Shown here piece after piece: positions 1 to 10,572 of a stretch of 64,000 nucleotides of DNA. The DNA is taken from NCBI RefSeq assembly GCF_010550675.1, contig NZ_JAAGOA010000003.1, positions 391,796 to 455,795 of the forward strand. Direction: 5' to 3'. The DNA comes from Phytoactinopolyspora halotolerans (GTDB taxonomy: Bacteria; Actinomycetota; Actinomycetes; Jiangellales; Jiangellaceae). A model generated the notes under the pieces. The model saw only the letters and a program-made list of their open reading frames with translations. It searched no databases and was not told the DNA's origin. The position numbers and the translations under genes are program-made. Position 1 is the first letter of the stretch. Every line of letters starts with the position of its first letter.

Positions 1-1112
1 ATGTTGGTGCGCTCGCCGACGTTGACGAACAGGGTGTCGTCGGTGACGACGAACGGTTCCAGCCCGGACAGGCGGAGCGCCGGAGCGTTGACGGCCGGCT
101 CGCGCCGCTGCTTGCCGTCGACGGCGGCCGCGATCGCGGCGATGTGCTCCGGGGTGGTGCCGCAGCAACCGCCGACGAGGTTGACCAAGCCGGCTTCGGC
201 GAACTCGGCGAGCACCGCGGCGGTATCGGCCGGTGCCTCGTCGTACTCGCCGAACGCGTTCGGCAGGCCCGCGTTGGGGTAGGCGTGCACGAACGTGTCG
301 GCGATCCGCCCGAGATCGGCGAGGTAGGGCCGCATCTCCTTGGCGCCCAGCGCGCAGTTCAGACCGACGACGAGCGGCTGCGCATGCCGCACCGAGTACC
401 AGAACGCCTCGGTGACCTGCCCGGAAAGGGTACGCCCGGAGGCGTCCGTGATCGTTCCGGAGATGACGACGGGCCAGCGCCGACCGGTCTCGTCGAACAG
501 GGTCTGCAGGGCGAAGACGGCGGCCTTCGCGTTGAGAGTGTCGAAGATCGTCTCGATGAACAGGAGGTCGGCGCCGCCGTCGACCAGGCCGCGAGCGGCG
601 GTCAGGTAGGCCTCGACCAGCTCGTCGAAGCTGACGTTGCGTGCCCCGGGATCGTTGACGTCGGGGCTGATCGACGCGGTCCGCGTGGTGGGGCCGAGCG
701 CCCCGGCGACATATCGCTTCCGGCCGGAGGCAGCGCCGACCTCGTCGGCGACGTCGCGGGCGAGCCGCGCCGAGACGTGGTTGAGCTCGTAGGCGAGTTC
801 CTCCATGCCGTAGTCGGCGAGCGAGATCGCGTTGGAGCTGAACGTGTTGGTCTCGACGATGTCGGCGCCGGCGTCCAGGTATTCCCGGTGGATGCCGGCG
901 ATGAGTTGCGGCTGGGTGATGGACAGCAGGTCGTTGTTGCCGGCCAGATCGCTGGGCCAGTCGGCGAAACGCTCGCCGCGGTAGCCCGCCTCGTCGGGGC
1001 GGTCGCGCTGGATCGCGGTGCCCATCGCCCCGTCGAGAATGACGATCCGCTCGTTCAGTAGAGCAGTGAGCTCATCGGTCGCGTCCGGACTCCAATGCTG
1101 CTCTGCGGCCAT
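1..1112 (-). CDS. metH: Cobalamin-dependent methionine synthase, N-terminal part (truncated by window edge)
   Basis: Transfers a methyl group from methyltetrahydrofolate to homocysteine through cobalamin in the cytosol. The 370 visible codons hold the homocysteine-binding barrel: DGAMGT near residue 26 and zinc ligands at Cys253 (GLNCALG) and Cys316-Cys317 (GGCCGTT). The reading frame leaves the window at FVNVGERTN, the usual beginning of the pterin-binding domain, so the folate, B12 and activation domains lie to the left. The start is the ATG at 1112 with GGAAGGA a few bases upstream. An SAH riboswitch precedes it at 1135-1210, which fits a gene that recycles homocysteine. The product assignment is secure; only completeness is unknown. 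Confidence 0.95.
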   Translation of the reverse strand, partial: MAAEQHWSPDATDELTALLNERIVILDGAMGTAIQRDRPDEAGYRGERFADWPSDLAGNNDLLSITQPQLIAGIHREYLDAGADIVETNTFSSNAISLADYGMEELAYELNHVSARLARDVADEVGAASGRKRYVAGALGPTTRTASISPDVNDPGARNVSFDELVEAYLTAARGLVDGGADLLFIETIFDTLNAKAAVFALQTLFDETGRRWPVVISGTITDASGRTLSGQVTEAFWYSVRHAQPLVVGLNCALGAKEMRPYLADLGRIADTFVHAYPNAGLPNAFGEYDEAPADTAAVLAEFAEAGLVNLVGGCCGTTPEHIAAIAAAVDGKQRREPAVNAPALRLSGLEPFVVTDDTLFVNVGERTN

Positions 1113-1134
1113 GCCGGTCCTTCCGTTGTCGCGG

Positions 1135-1210
1135 AAGGCGCCCTTGTTGGTACCGGCCGAGCGTGGCGGGACTCCCATCGTCGCGAGGCCCGTTGCAGCG
1201 CCTCTCGGCA
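1135..1210 (-). ncRNA. S-adenosylhomocysteine (SAH) riboswitch controlling metH
   Basis: Read on the minus strand, the leader of metH has the SAH-riboswitch layout. GCCGAG (about 1209-1204) pairs with CTCGGC (1161-1156) to make P1. The 5' strand continues directly into AGGCGC then TGC (1203-1195). A G-run/C-run hairpin follows (GGG...CCCGCC). After P1, GCGCCT at 1141-1136 can pair with AGGCGC at 1203-1198 as a 6-bp pseudoknot. The consensus segment GAGRNGCGCUGC is recognisable. SAH riboswitches are known upstream of metH and ahcY in Proteobacteria and Actinobacteria, where SAH turns expression on. The call rests on pairing and consensus recalled by eye, without a covariance search. Confidence 0.78.
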
Positions 1211-1399
1211 CCCTCGATGCTAACGCGGATCCGTGCGTCTGTCGGCTGGGTGGTCGAAGGCTGGACACTGTTGAATGCGTTCCCGCTCCTCGTACGGTGT
1301 GTTGCCGTCGTCCCGGTATCGGGGCGTTGACCTGCGGCGTGGTGCTGCTGGGGGTGCGCCCCGAGCGTGGCGCGCACCCCCTGTGTCCGTCCGTCGGAT

Positions 1400-4300
1400 T
1401 CAGCGGCGAGCGCTGATGTCAACCGCTCGGGATTGTGCGGCCGCGCGGACGATGGCGGACCGCTCCCTTGCCGTGATCAGGCCGTCGGCGCGGAACCGGT
1501 CGGCGACGGCGGTGACCTGACGGACGAACGCACCGTGATTGGCGAACGGGGCCTCGGCCCAGATCAGGTCGAGGATCGTGCATCCGTCGCCACGCTCGAC
1601 GTTGCCGACGCCGGAGTCGACGCCGTCGAACGCCACGGTCTCTTCCGGCGAGTAGCCGTCCGGACACGCATCGGGCGGGGTACCGTCTGCCTCGCGGCGC
1701 AACAGGGTGATCCGGTCGATCGCGATCGTGCCCGGATCGAGTCGCAGGCTGAAGGTCGGCGCCCAGCCGGTGATCTGCTTCTCCGACATGGTGAGGGAGA
1801 GCAGGCCCGACCGGATCCGCTGCCACTCGCCGTCTTTCTCGATCCACGAGGTGAGTTCGCCGTGGTCGACGACAGTAGCGAGGCGGTCACCCGGTTCCCA
1901 CGACACGGCGAGCGGACCGGGGCCCGCGGACAGACCCTGCGCGGATCCGTCCACGACGACGTCGATCCCGCTCTCGGACCGCGAGTTGTTGAACCAGCTG
2001 TGCGCTCGGTTGCCGATGCCGTCGGTGAGGCCGATGAACAGGCTGTCCTCTGCCGCGCCGGTGCCGGTGAAGTCGGCCGGCTCGACGATCAGCGCGAAGC
2101 TCTCCCCGGCCTCGAGCGGCAGGGCGACATGGCTCCACCGACGTCCGTCGGCTGTCGCTTCGAGGACGCCCGCGTCCGTGTCGACCGAGAGCTCGGCCGC
2201 GGACTCCGCCGAATCTCCGTGCGCGATGTACTCGCTCAACCGGTCGGTGGTGAAGTCGTCGTCCCAGGCCACGTCGCCGTAGGAGGCGTCGTCGAACGGT
2301 TCGTTCGTCGGCCGGTCGATGTTGACCGGGTCCACGGTCTCATCCGGCACCTCGGCACCGGCCTCCGTGACCCACTTCGCGCCGTCGTCGCGCTTGGTGA
2401 TCGTGAACGAGTCGAGCACGTCGCCCACCTCGGACTCGGCGGCGCCGCCGTCCCGTGTGTGCGTGACCACCGACTCGAAGGTCAGCGTGTCGTCGTCGAC
2501 CGTGATCGCCTGGTACGTCGAGGTGTCCTGCGCCCGCACCACGGGTACCGCACCGTTCTGCGTCCAGACGTTGTCCTCGCCGGTCAGTGTGTACTGCTTC
2601 TGACCAGCGTTGGCGACGACGTACACCGGGCCGGCGGTCACGCCCTCCATGTCGCTGCCGGTCGAGCCGTGGTAGCCGCGGCCGTAGGTGTGGTCGTGGC
2701 CCTGGAGCACGAGATCGACGTTGTTGCGCTCGATGATCGGCAGGATGTACTGGCGCCAGTCCGCCTCATTGCGGCCTTGCGCATTGGAGAAGATCGGCTG
2801 ATGCTCCTGAACGACGCTCCAGCCGTGCGGGTTCTCCCGCAGCACCCGGTCCAGCCAGTTCGCCTGCATCGTCATCCAGGCTCGGCGCGCGGTGTCGCAG
2901 TTGTACGAGGCCAGCCCCGGCGGTTCGGCGATCGGGCAGATGTCGTCCCGGTTCGCGTTCAGGTTGACGAAGCGCACGCCCTGGTAGTCGGTGACGTACA
3001 CGGTGTCCTTCAGGACACCTGCCAGATGGTCGCCGTAGTCGGCGGCGTACTCTGCGGCGTCGGCCGCTACGGGGCCGTTCGGGTCGTACTCGAAGCTGTC
3101 GATGAAGTTCTCGATGAACGGCTGGCCGCCGATCTCGTGGTTTCCGAGCACGGCGAGCGCGTTGATCGACTCCACCACGCCCTCGACCCCGGCGAACCAG
3201 TCGGTCCACTCTCGGTCCGACGAGCCGTTGTTCACCAGGTCACCGGCGAACAGCGCCAGTTCGGCGTCGGGATGGGCCTCGACCGCGGCGTCGACCGTGT
3301 GATGCCAGACGCTGTCGATGCCCTCCTGCGCGTCACCGAAATACAGGAAAGTGAACGGTTCGGCCTCGGCCGACGCGGTGGTGAACGAGTACCAGGCGCT
3401 CCAGTTGTTCCCGGAGGACACCCGGTACTGATACTCCATGCCGGGTTCGAGGCCCTCCAGCAACGCCGAGTGGCTGCGTGCGGCATAGCCGCCGATGGCG
3501 CGTTCGGGTTTCTGCTCGGCCTCGACGGTGACCGTGTCACCGCCGTTCGCCGTCCGCAGCTCCACCTTCCCTGCCAGCGGCAGCGCGCTGCGCGATCGCC
3601 AGGTGACGTACTGCGAGGTGGACGGTTCCTCGGTCGCGGTCAGCACGATCCGCTCCGGATTCCCAGCCGGTGCGTCCGGGTCGACGTACTCCTGGTCGGT
3701 GACAGCCACGTCGAAGATGTGCATGATGCCCCGGTCGGTGCCTTCCGGCAGGATGACCGCCTCGACCGTCTTCTCCGGGTCCAGGGCTGCCGGGCGCGTG
3801 CCGAACACGCGGAACTCCCCGCCGCCGATGCTGCCGCTGGCGTTCACCCGGCCGGAGATCCCGAGCAGGGTGCTGTTGCCCCCGCCCGGCTGCTGTGCCC
3901 AGTCGGTCAGTTCGACGTGGACACTCTGGGTCGAGCCGTCGGAGTACTCGACGACGGCGTTACCGCGGGACGGGCCGTTGGTGGCCAGGCCGAGGAAGGA
4001 GATCGCGGCCGCTTGCTGCGGCTCGAGCTCGATGCGCTGACCGTGGGGGATCCAGTTGTCGGGTTCGCCCGGCTCGGTCTCGGGCCAGGTGAAGACGATC
4101 CCGGTGTCACCGTGCGGGATCTGCTCGCCCGGTGCGGCGCCCGCGGCCTCGAGGCTATCGCGCGAGAACGCCCAGTCGCTCAGATCCATCGAACCCATGA
4201 GGGTCGCGCCGTGCGGGACGGTGCCGACGTTGTTGCGGGCATCCGACCCGTCGGTCCACGACGGCGGCACGTCCTCGGTGCCGGTGCCCCAGTCCCCTGG

Positions 4301-6640
4301 GGTATCGGACATCTCGAAGTCCAGACGTCCGCCGTCGCGGGCGAAGCTCTCGTCGAGCCAAGAGGCCGAACGGGCCTCGCCGTCGACGCTCAGGCCCGTG
4401 GTGTACCGGGCGCCGTCGGAGACGCCGGGAGCGTGGATCTCGTAGGTGCGCTCGTCGTCGTCGTCGGCGCTGGTGATTCGGATCTCGTCGAACATCGGGG
4501 CGGTCACCACGAGGTTCGCCGTGCCGTAGACGACCGGCGCGATACCGAGGTTCGCGAAGATGTACCAGCTGCTCAGCGACCCTTGATCGTCGTTCCCGGG
4601 CAGGCCTGAGGGGGTCGTGTCGTACATCTCGTCCACCGCGCGGTACAGCACGTCGGTGGCCTTGTGCGGCTTGCCGAGCCAGTTGTACACCCAGGGGGTG
4701 CTCATCGCGGGCTGGTTGGAGAGGTAATTGCCGGTCTTGGTATAGGCACCGGCGTCGAGTTCCTCCATCAGGACGTCGAGATCCGCCTCCGCGGCCGCAG
4801 GGCCACCACGCATGTCGATCAGTGAGCCAAGGTTGTGCTGCACGTGCCAGCCCCACTGGTAGCCGGTGGACTGGTGGAACTGGTTGCCCCGGTCCCGCAG
4901 GTCGAAGCCCCGGTCGAAGCCGTGCCGCGAGCGCGGCCGGATATGCCCGGTCTCCGGGTCGAACACGTTCTGCCAGCTCTGGGCGCGCACCATGAAGCGG
5001 TTGTAGGCCTCCTCATCGCCGAGACGATCGGCCAGCTGCGCGATGGCGAAGTCGGTGACCGCGTGGTCGAGCACCCGCGAGGTGGCGTCGCCGCCCTTGC
5101 CGTTCTCGATCATGCCGGTGGCGAAGTACTGGAAGGCGTTGAAGCGATGGGAGCGGTCGGACGGCAGAGCCTGGGTCTCGACCATGGACGCCAGGGCGCC
5201 TTCGCGGTCGTAGTCGGTGGCGCCGAAGGCGTCCAGCGTGCCGACCAGGTTCTGCAGGCTGTCCACGCCGCGGAAGGCGGGCCAGCCGCCGTACTGCTCG
5301 ACCTGGTCCAGAATCGACTGGTTGATGTCTCTGGCGACGTCGGGATAGAGCATGCCGATCAGCTGCGCCTGGCTGCGGACCATGTCCCAGCCGCCGCCGG
5401 CGAAGTTGACGTAGTGGTTCCGTCCCTGAGTGACGGTGTGGATCTCGTCGTCGACACCGCGGTACCGGCCGTCGACGTCCTGCCGGATATTCGGATGCAG
5501 CAGGGAATGGTAGAGCGCGGTGTAGAACTTCACCCGTTGCTCATCCGAGCCGCCGGCGACGTCGATCAGGCCGAGGGCGTCCTCCCAGGAGGCACGCGCC
5601 TCGGCGCGCACGTCGTCGAAGCTCTTGCCTTCCGACTCCGCCTCCCGGTTGGCGGCGGCGTTCTCGACGCTGACGTAGCTGAAGCCGGTCCTGGCGGTGA
5701 CCTCGGCGCCGTCGGCGAAGGTCAGCCAGGCCCCGACCTGCTGACGGTGATCGGCGCCGGTGTCGCCGGTGATCCGCTCGGCAGCTGTGCCGCCCGCGGT
5801 CATCTCGGCTCCGTCCCAGACGCCGTAGGACTCGAAGGGCTGGTCGTAGGTGGTGGAGAAGTAGGCGCGGTAGTGGGTGCCGTCATCGCAGAGGTCGGCG
5901 CCGTACATCTCGCCGCTGACGGTGCGCGTCTCGGGGTCGATCTCGACGACGACGTCGTGGACCCGGTTGTTCGCGCCGGATGCGTTGACCAGCAGGGTCG
6001 CGTCGCCGTCCGCGGGGAAATCGAACCGGCTCACACCGGTGCGGGTCGTGGCGGTGAGCTCTGTCTGCACCCCGTTGTCCGTCGTGACCGCGTAGTACCC
6101 GGGCTGGGCCAGCTCGTCGTCGTGGCTGAAGTTCAGAAAGTACGAGCGATGGTCCACCGCGGGGCTGTGCGGCAGGGTGCCGTCGTCGCTCAGGGCACCG
6201 GCGAACGGCGTCGTCGGGAACTCGTACCCTCCGAACCGGCCGTGGCAGCCGGAGCCGGAGTACCGGGTCATCCCGAATCCACGGATCTGATCGGCGGTGT
6301 ACTCGTAGCCGCCTTTCTCCCGGACCAGGTCGTTGTCCTCGTCCGTCTTGTACGTCGTCGGACTCGGCTGGACCATCCCGAACGGAACCGCCGCACCGGG
6401 GTACGTGTTGCCGTACGCATCGTTGCTCTTGTTCTGCGTCGTGTCCAGCTCGGTGCCGATGAACAGGTTCACGGCGTCGAACGCCGGGACCTCGTCGGCG
6501 GCGCTCGCGGGGAGGGCACCGAGGAACGTCGTGGGCAGCAGCCCGATCAGGGTTGTGGCCAGGACGGCCGATGTGTGGCGGCGGGCTCGATCGTGCATGG
6601 TTGCGGAGCCGGCTGCGCGGGTACTACGCCACCAGGGCAT
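1400..6640 (-). CDS. Secreted GH92 alpha-mannosidase fused to a calcineurin-like phosphoesterase
   Basis: A 1746-residue multidomain secreted enzyme. Residues 15-48 form a Sec signal peptide ending ALPASA. Residues about 55-780 match GH92, calcium-dependent exo-alpha-mannosidases ([43 protein letters not shown] near 677). About 800-1000 looks like a beta-rich carbohydrate-binding region. About 1010-1090 resembles the Fn3-like domain of purple acid phosphatases, followed by a metallophosphoesterase with GDAQ (about 1098), GDLVNNG, GNHE (about 1164), EHQP and GHDHTYGR (about 1316). About 1440-1640 resembles a concanavalin-like domain and the end is a helical tail. GGAAGGA six bases before the 6640 ATG decides the start. 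A glycan-phosphate substrate is inference. The GDxxY tyrosine of classical purple phosphatases is absent, so the metal pair may differ. Confidence 0.9.
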   Translation of the reverse strand: MPWWRSTRAAGSATMHDRARRHTSAVLATTLIGLLPTTFLGALPASAADEVPAFDAVNLFIGTELDTTQNKSNDAYGNTYPGAAVPFGMVQPSPTTYKTDEDNDLVREKGGYEYTADQIRGFGMTRYSGSGCHGRFGGYEFPTTPFAGALSDDGTLPHSPAVDHRSYFLNFSHDDELAQPGYYAVTTDNGVQTELTATTRTGVSRFDFPADGDATLLVNASGANNRVHDVVVEIDPETRTVSGEMYGADLCDDGTHYRAYFSTTYDQPFESYGVWDGAEMTAGGTAAERITGDTGADHRQQVGAWLTFADGAEVTARTGFSYVSVENAAANREAESEGKSFDDVRAEARASWEDALGLIDVAGGSDEQRVKFYTALYHSLLHPNIRQDVDGRYRGVDDEIHTVTQGRNHYVNFAGGGWDMVRSQAQLIGMLYPDVARDINQSILDQVEQYGGWPAFRGVDSLQNLVGTLDAFGATDYDREGALASMVETQALPSDRSHRFNAFQYFATGMIENGKGGDATSRVLDHAVTDFAIAQLADRLGDEEAYNRFMVRAQSWQNVFDPETGHIRPRSRHGFDRGFDLRDRGNQFHQSTGYQWGWHVQHNLGSLIDMRGGPAAAEADLDVLMEELDAGAYTKTGNYLSNQPAMSTPWVYNWLGKPHKATDVLYRAVDEMYDTTPSGLPGNDDQGSLSSWYIFANLGIAPVVYGTANLVVTAPMFDEIRITSADDDDERTYEIHAPGVSDGARYTTGLSVDGEARSASWLDESFARDGGRLDFEMSDTPGDWGTGTEDVPPSWTDGSDARNNVGTVPHGATLMGSMDLSDWAFSRDSLEAAGAAPGEQIPHGDTGIVFTWPETEPGEPDNWIPHGQRIELEPQQAAAISFLGLATNGPSRGNAVVEYSDGSTQSVHVELTDWAQQPGGGNSTLLGISGRVNASGSIGGGEFRVFGTRPAALDPEKTVEAVILPEGTDRGIMHIFDVAVTDQEYVDPDAPAGNPERIVLTATEEPSTSQYVTWRSRSALPLAGKVELRTANGGDTVTVEAEQKPERAIGGYAARSHSALLEGLEPGMEYQYRVSSGNNWSAWYSFTTASAEAEPFTFLYFGDAQEGIDSVWHHTVDAAVEAHPDAELALFAGDLVNNGSSDREWTDWFAGVEGVVESINALAVLGNHEIGGQPFIENFIDSFEYDPNGPVAADAAEYAADYGDHLAGVLKDTVYVTDYQGVRFVNLNANRDDICPIAEPPGLASYNCDTARRAWMTMQANWLDRVLRENPHGWSVVQEHQPIFSNAQGRNEADWRQYILPIIERNNVDLVLQGHDHTYGRGYHGSTGSDMEGVTAGPVYVVANAGQKQYTLTGEDNVWTQNGAVPVVRAQDTSTYQAITVDDDTLTFESVVTHTRDGGAAESEVGDVLDSFTITKRDDGAKWVTEAGAEVPDETVDPVNIDRPTNEPFDDASYGDVAWDDDFTTDRLSEYIAHGDSAESAAELSVDTDAGVLEATADGRRWSHVALPLEAGESFALIVEPADFTGTGAAEDSLFIGLTDGIGNRAHSWFNNSRSESGIDVVVDGSAQGLSAGPGPLAVSWEPGDRLATVVDHGELTSWIEKDGEWQRIRSGLLSLTMSEKQITGWAPTFSLRLDPGTIAIDRITLLRREADGTPPDACPDGYSPEETVAFDGVDSGVGNVERGDGCTILDLIWAEAPFANHGAFVRQVTAVADRFRADGLITARERSAIVRAAAQSRAVDISARR

Positions 6641-6826
6641 GCGTGGTCCTTCCGACGGAAAAGGAAGACGAGAAGATGCGCAAGCAGCGAACTATGCGCC
6701 GGTTGCGCCTACCTCACGCATGAATGAAGCAATAGCGAAGGAATTACGACGATTGCGTCCATGTGGGTGTGATATGCCCGGGATATTGCTGTGGCGCCGC
6801 GCAGGTGAGTGTCGCCCAGCCGTTCC

Positions 6827-7030
6827 CTACTCCGACGGCTCGGGAAGGTCGCACTCGTCGACCTTCGGATTCACACCGACGTAATTGAGCGGCCCGGCGA
6901 TGATAGTCACCGCGATGGTGCTGGCTCGCTCGCAACTCGGGTCGGTCTCACCGGTGAAATAGCCACGTTGCCACGTGGCCAGCACGCCGATGAGCAGCCA
7001 GATGAGTACGATCACCGTTCCGATCCGCAT
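6827..7030 (-). CDS. Small single-pass membrane protein, hypothetical
   Basis: A 67-residue protein with an N-terminal membrane helix (TVIVLIWLLIGVLA, residues 5-18) and a short external segment with two cysteines and the motif GPLNYVGVNPKVDEC. Similar tiny proteins with the GPLNYVGVNPK phrase occur in many actinomycetes without known function; this is recalled, not searched. The ATG at 7030 has GGAGGG upstream (minus strand). It is transcribed divergently from the LysE-type gene. The two extracytoplasmic cysteines could form a disulfide. No function is assigned. Confidence 0.7.
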   Translation of the reverse strand: MRIGTVIVLIWLLIGVLATWQRGYFTGETDPSCERASTIAVTIIAGPLNYVGVNPKVDECDLPEPSE

Positions 7031-7160
7031 GGCACCCTCCGCTCCTGCCGGTACCCGGCGGAAGAGCTCGCAAACGCCAGCGGGGTCGCAGCCGCGGAAT
7101 ACACGGTGTCCGCGGAGACTTGCTCATTGGCATGACGCGCGAGAAGGGACGTGGTGGGCC

Positions 7161-7808
7161 TTGGCCAGCAACTCCGCGATGATCGGTATCGCCCTGGTGG
7201 CGTTGGGTCTGGTGCTGACGCCGGGTCCGAACATGCTGTACCTCGTCTCTCGATCGATCACTCAAGGCCGACGGGCGGGGCTGATCTCGCTGCTCGGCGT
7301 GGCCGCGGGCTTCTTGATCTACCTGGCCGCGGCGACTGCCGGTCTCACGGCGGTCTTCGCCGCGGTGCCGGCCGCGTACACGGTGCTGAAGATCGCGGGC
7401 GCGGCCTACCTGCTGTATCTGGCCTGGCAGGCGCTGCGGCCAGGGGGCGTATCCGTGTTCGCGCCCCGGGACGTACCGGTCGATTCCGCGCGCCGTTTGT
7501 TCGCCATGGGACTGCTCACCAACGTGCTCAACCCGAAGATCGCCGTGCTCTATGTCTCGCTGCTTCCGCAGTTCATCGAGCCCGGGCGCGGAACTGTGGC
7601 ACTGCAGAGCCTGACCCTGGGGGCGGTCCAGATCAGCATCGCGTTGATGGTCAACGCGTTGATCGTGGTCTTTGCCGGAGGGCTCGCCGTCTTCCTGGGA
7701 AGACGGCCGACGTGGCTGCGCATCCAGCGGTACTTCATGGGAACCGTGCTCGGAGGGCTCGCGGTCAAGCTGGCGCTGGATCGCGGCCGACCGGCCACCG
7801 CCGGATAG
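7161..7808 (+). CDS. LysE/RhtB-family amino-acid exporter
   Basis: An inner-membrane translocator of about 215 residues with six hydrophobic segments. The family signature LTPGPNMLYLV sits in the first helix, followed by GRRAGL and a central LLTNVLNPK motif. Relatives export amino acids, homoserine lactones or small metabolites; the substrate cannot be read from sequence. I chose the TTG at 7161 because AAGGGA lies about 11 bases upstream and it places TPGP at residue 20, the usual spacing in the family. The ATG at 7179 is the alternative. The gene converges on the vapBC pair, with only 20 bases between stop codons. Confidence 0.85.
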   Translation: MASNSAMIGIALVALGLVLTPGPNMLYLVSRSITQGRRAGLISLLGVAAGFLIYLAAATAGLTAVFAAVPAAYTVLKIAGAAYLLYLAWQALRPGGVSVFAPRDVPVDSARRLFAMGLLTNVLNPKIAVLYVSLLPQFIEPGRGTVALQSLTLGAVQISIALMVNALIVVFAGGLAVFLGRRPTWLRIQRYFMGTVLGGLAVKLALDRGRPATAG

Positions 7809-7828
7809 CGCTCGTCGCCGACCATGCG

Positions 7829-8224
7829 CTACGTGCGCAGGTTGCGTACGACGCACTGAACGCCCGGTGTGCGCGCGAGTTTGCCGTCGAGCGTGCACAG
7901 CTCGGCGTCCAGCGACTCGGCGAGCGCGACGTACGCGGCATCGTACGGCCACATGTTCTGTCGTAACTGCCAGATGCGCTCGAGAAGTGGAGGGTGGGGA
8001 TACCGTCGCACACCCATGGCACCGAGCAGCTCGAGCGCACGCTTGGCTTCGTCCGCGGGCAACTTGTTCCCGAGTACGAGGCCGCGAAGAGTCGACGCAC
8101 ACTCGAGATCGACCGCATGTGGTGCGGCCAGACTCTGGCCGATGGTGGCGACACGGACATTCTCAGCCGTGGCGTCGGTGCCGATCAGAAAGGCGACGAG
8201 GGCCGACGTATCGAGAACGATCAT
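7829..8224 (-). CDS. vapC: VapC-type PIN-domain ribonuclease toxin
   Basis: A 131-residue PIN domain. Acidic metal-binding positions are visible: Asp5 (MIVLDTSAL), Glu41 (DLECAS), Asp94 (YDAAYVALAE) and Asp112 (LDGKLA). Such toxins cleave tRNA or rRNA when the antitoxin is lost. The start codon overlaps the end of the upstream vapB in an ATGA junction (8221-8224), the standard translationally coupled layout. Length is normal and all catalytic acids are present, so the toxin looks active. The RNA target is not predictable. Confidence 0.9.
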   Translation of the reverse strand: MIVLDTSALVAFLIGTDATAENVRVATIGQSLAAPHAVDLECASTLRGLVLGNKLPADEAKRALELLGAMGVRRYPHPPLLERIWQLRQNMWPYDAAYVALAESLDAELCTLDGKLARTPGVQCVVRNLRT

Positions 8225-8457
8225 GCACGGGCCTGACGCATCTCGGCGATGACGCTCAGCACATCGTCACTGGTCGCTGAGGAACGAGCGGCGATGCTCC
8301 GGGCTTGAACGGCTGCCTCCTCAGGCGTCAGCGCGGCGGCTTCGTCCTCGAGCAGCTTGTTGACGTAGGCCTGCAGCGACTGTCCGGCGCGGGCAGCCCG
8401 GACCTTAAGGATGGTCAGAGTCTCGTCGGAGACATCGCGCACGGATATCGTTGCCAT
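8221..8457 (-). CDS. vapB: VapB-type ribbon-helix-helix antitoxin
   Basis: A 78-residue antitoxin. Residues 1-40 fit a FitA/VapB-like ribbon-helix-helix (MATISVRDVSDETLTILKVRAA, then GQSLQAYVNKLLEDEA), and the C-terminal helix (residues 45-78) should wrap the VapC active site. It should repress its own operon through the AT-rich region just upstream. The start ATG at 8457 has no Shine-Dalgarno. A TAAAAT box ends six bases before it, suggesting leaderless initiation. Confidence 0.88.
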   Translation of the reverse strand: MATISVRDVSDETLTILKVRAARAGQSLQAYVNKLLEDEAAALTPEEAAVQARSIAARSSATSDDVLSVIAEMRQARA

Positions 8458-8463
8458 GCCAGC

Positions 8464-8492
8464 ATTTTAATGTCAATCCTTGCATTTTGCTG
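8464..8492 (-). promoter_or_regulatory. vapBC promoter and candidate autoregulatory operator
   Basis: Minus-strand TAAAAT (8469-8464) lies six bases before the vapB ATG, the spacing expected if the transcript begins at the start codon. GCATTTT occurs twice (plus-strand 8462-8468 and 8482-8488), 20 bases apart, in a locally AT-rich patch of a GC-rich chromosome. Two half-sites at about two helical turns would suit a VapBC hetero-octamer. No clear -35 box was found. Confidence 0.45.
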
Positions 8493-8640
8493 CACACGGC
8501 CCCGTCATTGACTCCGGGTGAGCGTCACGGCCAGCGCTAGGCGCAAGCCGACGAGCATCGGCCGGGCGAAATGCGCGCGCGTTTTGTCAGTGAGTTCCGG
8601 TAGAACTGCATCAGCACCACCGAGCGCTGGGGAGTTCACT

Positions 8641-10572
8641 GTGTCCGCCGTAACGGCAGAGTTCACCGTCGCCGGTCAGCACCGTTCTGACCGGCGCGGA
8701 CCTGTGCGATGGATCGCATCACACCTGCGGCGGCACCCGCTCGTGCTGTTCGCCTTCCTCGGTGGCTCCGTCGTGATGGTGGTGCTGAACTCCATGGTTC
8801 CCGCGCTCACGGGTGCGGCGTTCGATGCGGTGCTCGGCGACGGCGATGGTCGGGCGCGAGAACTGGCGATCGTCTCCGCGGCGCTGCTCGGTGTGATCGT
8901 GCTGCGCGGTGCATTCGACTTGGTCGCGCGGCTCGGCAGCGAGACGCTCGCCAAACGGCTGGAACGCGAAGCCCGCGACGAGCTCTACGTCAGCCTGCTG
9001 GGCAAGAGTCAGACGTTCCACAACCGGCAACGAGTCGGCGACCTGATGGCCAGGGCGGCCAACGACATCCGGCAGCTGTCGCACATGGTCAATCCGGGCA
9101 TCGATCTGATCGTCGATTCGGGCACCCAGGGCATCATCCCGCTGTTCTTCATCGCCGTGATCGACCCTCGGCTGCTGTTGGTGCCGTGTCTGTTCGCGGT
9201 GGCCTTCGTCGTCGCGCTGTGGCATTACATGCGCCAGCTCAACCCGGTCTCCACACGGATGAGAGAGCAGTTCGGTGACCTCAACGCAGGTCTGAACGAG
9301 GCGGTGCGCGGCATCGAGGTCATCAAGGTCACGGCACAGGAACCGCACGAGCGGCGGCGTTTCGCCGTCAACGCGACGCGCTACCGGGACTCGTTCGTCC
9401 GCAACGGGCTGATCCAGGCTCGTTACCTGCCGCCGCTGCTGCTGGCGGTGGCGATGGCCGGTGCCCTGTGGCACAGCCTGACGTTGTACGGCGCCGGCGA
9501 CCTGACGCTGGGCGACGTGGTCGCGTTCATGGGACTGATGGGGCTGCTGGGCTTTCCGACGTTCATCTCCATCTTCGCCTACTCGCTGGTGCAGCTGGGC
9601 ATCGTCTCCGCACGGCGGATCCTGACGATCATGAACACCGAGACGGAGCTCGACCGCAATGCGGACGGTCATTCCGGGACTATGCGCGGCGAGATCGTCT
9701 TCGAGAACGTGACCTTCCGATACGACGACGGCGAGCCGGCGTTGCGCGGCGTGACGTTCACGGCGCGGCCGGGCGAGACCGTCGCCGTCGTCGGCGAGAC
9801 CGGATCCGGGAAGAGCACCCTGACCAAACTGGTACCGAGGATCTACGACGTCGACTCCGGTCGGATCTTGGTGGACGGCGTCGATGTACGCAACTGGAAC
9901 CTCGACTCGCTGCGGTCGCAGATATCCACCATCGAGCAGGACATCGTGCTCTTCTCCCGATCGGTCGCGGAGAACATCGCGTTCAGCCTCGGTCAGCGGG
10001 CCGATCGTGCCGATGTCGTGCAGGCTGCACAGGACGCCCAGGCCGACGAGTTCATCTCCGAACTCGACGACGGGTACGACACCGTCATAGGGGAACGGGG
10101 CGTGACGCTCTCCGGTGGTCAGCGTCAGCGGCTCGCGATCGCGCGTGCGCTGCTGACCGACCCTGCGGTGCTGATCCTGGATGACTCCACCAGCGCCATC
10201 GACTCCGCGACCGAGGACAAGATCCAAGCCGCCATCGGTCGGATCCTGCAGGGGCGGACCACGCTGCTGATCACGCACCGGCTATCGCAGATCCGGTGGG
10301 CGGACAAGGTGGTCCTGTTGCGCCGTGGCGAGCTCGTCGACAGCGGGACGCACGACGAGTTGCTGTCGCGGTGCGCGTTGTATCGGCGGATCTTCGCCCA
10401 CTACGACGAGGTCGACGTGCCCGCACCAGTCGACGGCGTGGAGGCGACCGGCGAGGTGCCCGGTGAGATGACCGTCGACACAGACGGCGAGGCGGGCCGA
10501 CGAACGTCCGCGAACTCCGAGAAGGCAGTGGCCGGCGACACGGATGGCCCGGAAGAGGCAGTGGTGGTCTGA
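8641..10572 (+). CDS. Heterodimeric ABC exporter, first half-transporter (degenerate catalytic site)
   Basis: A 643-residue half-transporter with an N-terminal six-helix membrane domain (about 20-325) and a nucleotide-binding domain. Walker A is GETGSGKST (about 386), the signature LSGGQ is intact (about 490), and Walker B reads LILDDST (about 512). Aspartate therefore replaces the catalytic glutamate. The switch histidine (THRLS) is present. The GTG at 8641 is preceded by GGGGAG at proper distance; upstream in-frame codons look untranslated. It shares TGATG (1-base overlap) with the partner gene. The arrangement resembles asymmetric exporters such as TM287/288 and BmrCD. The substrate, perhaps a drug or lipid, is unknown. 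Confidence 0.9.
   Translation: MSAVTAEFTVAGQHRSDRRGPVRWIASHLRRHPLVLFAFLGGSVVMVVLNSMVPALTGAAFDAVLGDGDGRARELAIVSAALLGVIVLRGAFDLVARLGSETLAKRLEREARDELYVSLLGKSQTFHNRQRVGDLMARAANDIRQLSHMVNPGIDLIVDSGTQGIIPLFFIAVIDPRLLLVPCLFAVAFVVALWHYMRQLNPVSTRMREQFGDLNAGLNEAVRGIEVIKVTAQEPHERRRFAVNATRYRDSFVRNGLIQARYLPPLLLAVAMAGALWHSLTLYGAGDLTLGDVVAFMGLMGLLGFPTFISIFAYSLVQLGIVSARRILTIMNTETELDRNADGHSGTMRGEIVFENVTFRYDDGEPALRGVTFTARPGETVAVVGETGSGKSTLTKLVPRIYDVDSGRILVDGVDVRNWNLDSLRSQISTIEQDIVLFSRSVAENIAFSLGQRADRADVVQAAQDAQADEFISELDDGYDTVIGERGVTLSGGQRQRLAIARALLTDPAVLILDDSTSAIDSATEDKIQAAIGRILQGRTTLLITHRLSQIRWADKVVLLRRGELVDSGTHDELLSRCALYRRIFAHYDEVDVPAPVDGVEATGEVPGEMTVDTDGEAGRRTSANSEKAVAGDTDGPEEAVVV

Noticed and set aside
144..1061. 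An open frame opposite metH
   Set aside because: The minus strand encodes clear MetH motifs in this interval, so the plus-strand frame is a by-product of base composition.
1367..4609. A 1080-codon open frame on the plus strand opposite the GH92-phosphoesterase gene (and another at 4835-6727)
   Set aside because: It is antisense to a well-supported enzyme, has repetitive Val/Arg/Asp/Gly composition and no recognisable domain. Such frames are common opposite GC-rich genes.
6771..6787. A GATATgCCCGGGATAT operator before the GH92 gene
   Set aside because: The outer bases form a direct repeat rather than a palindrome, so operator status is not supported.
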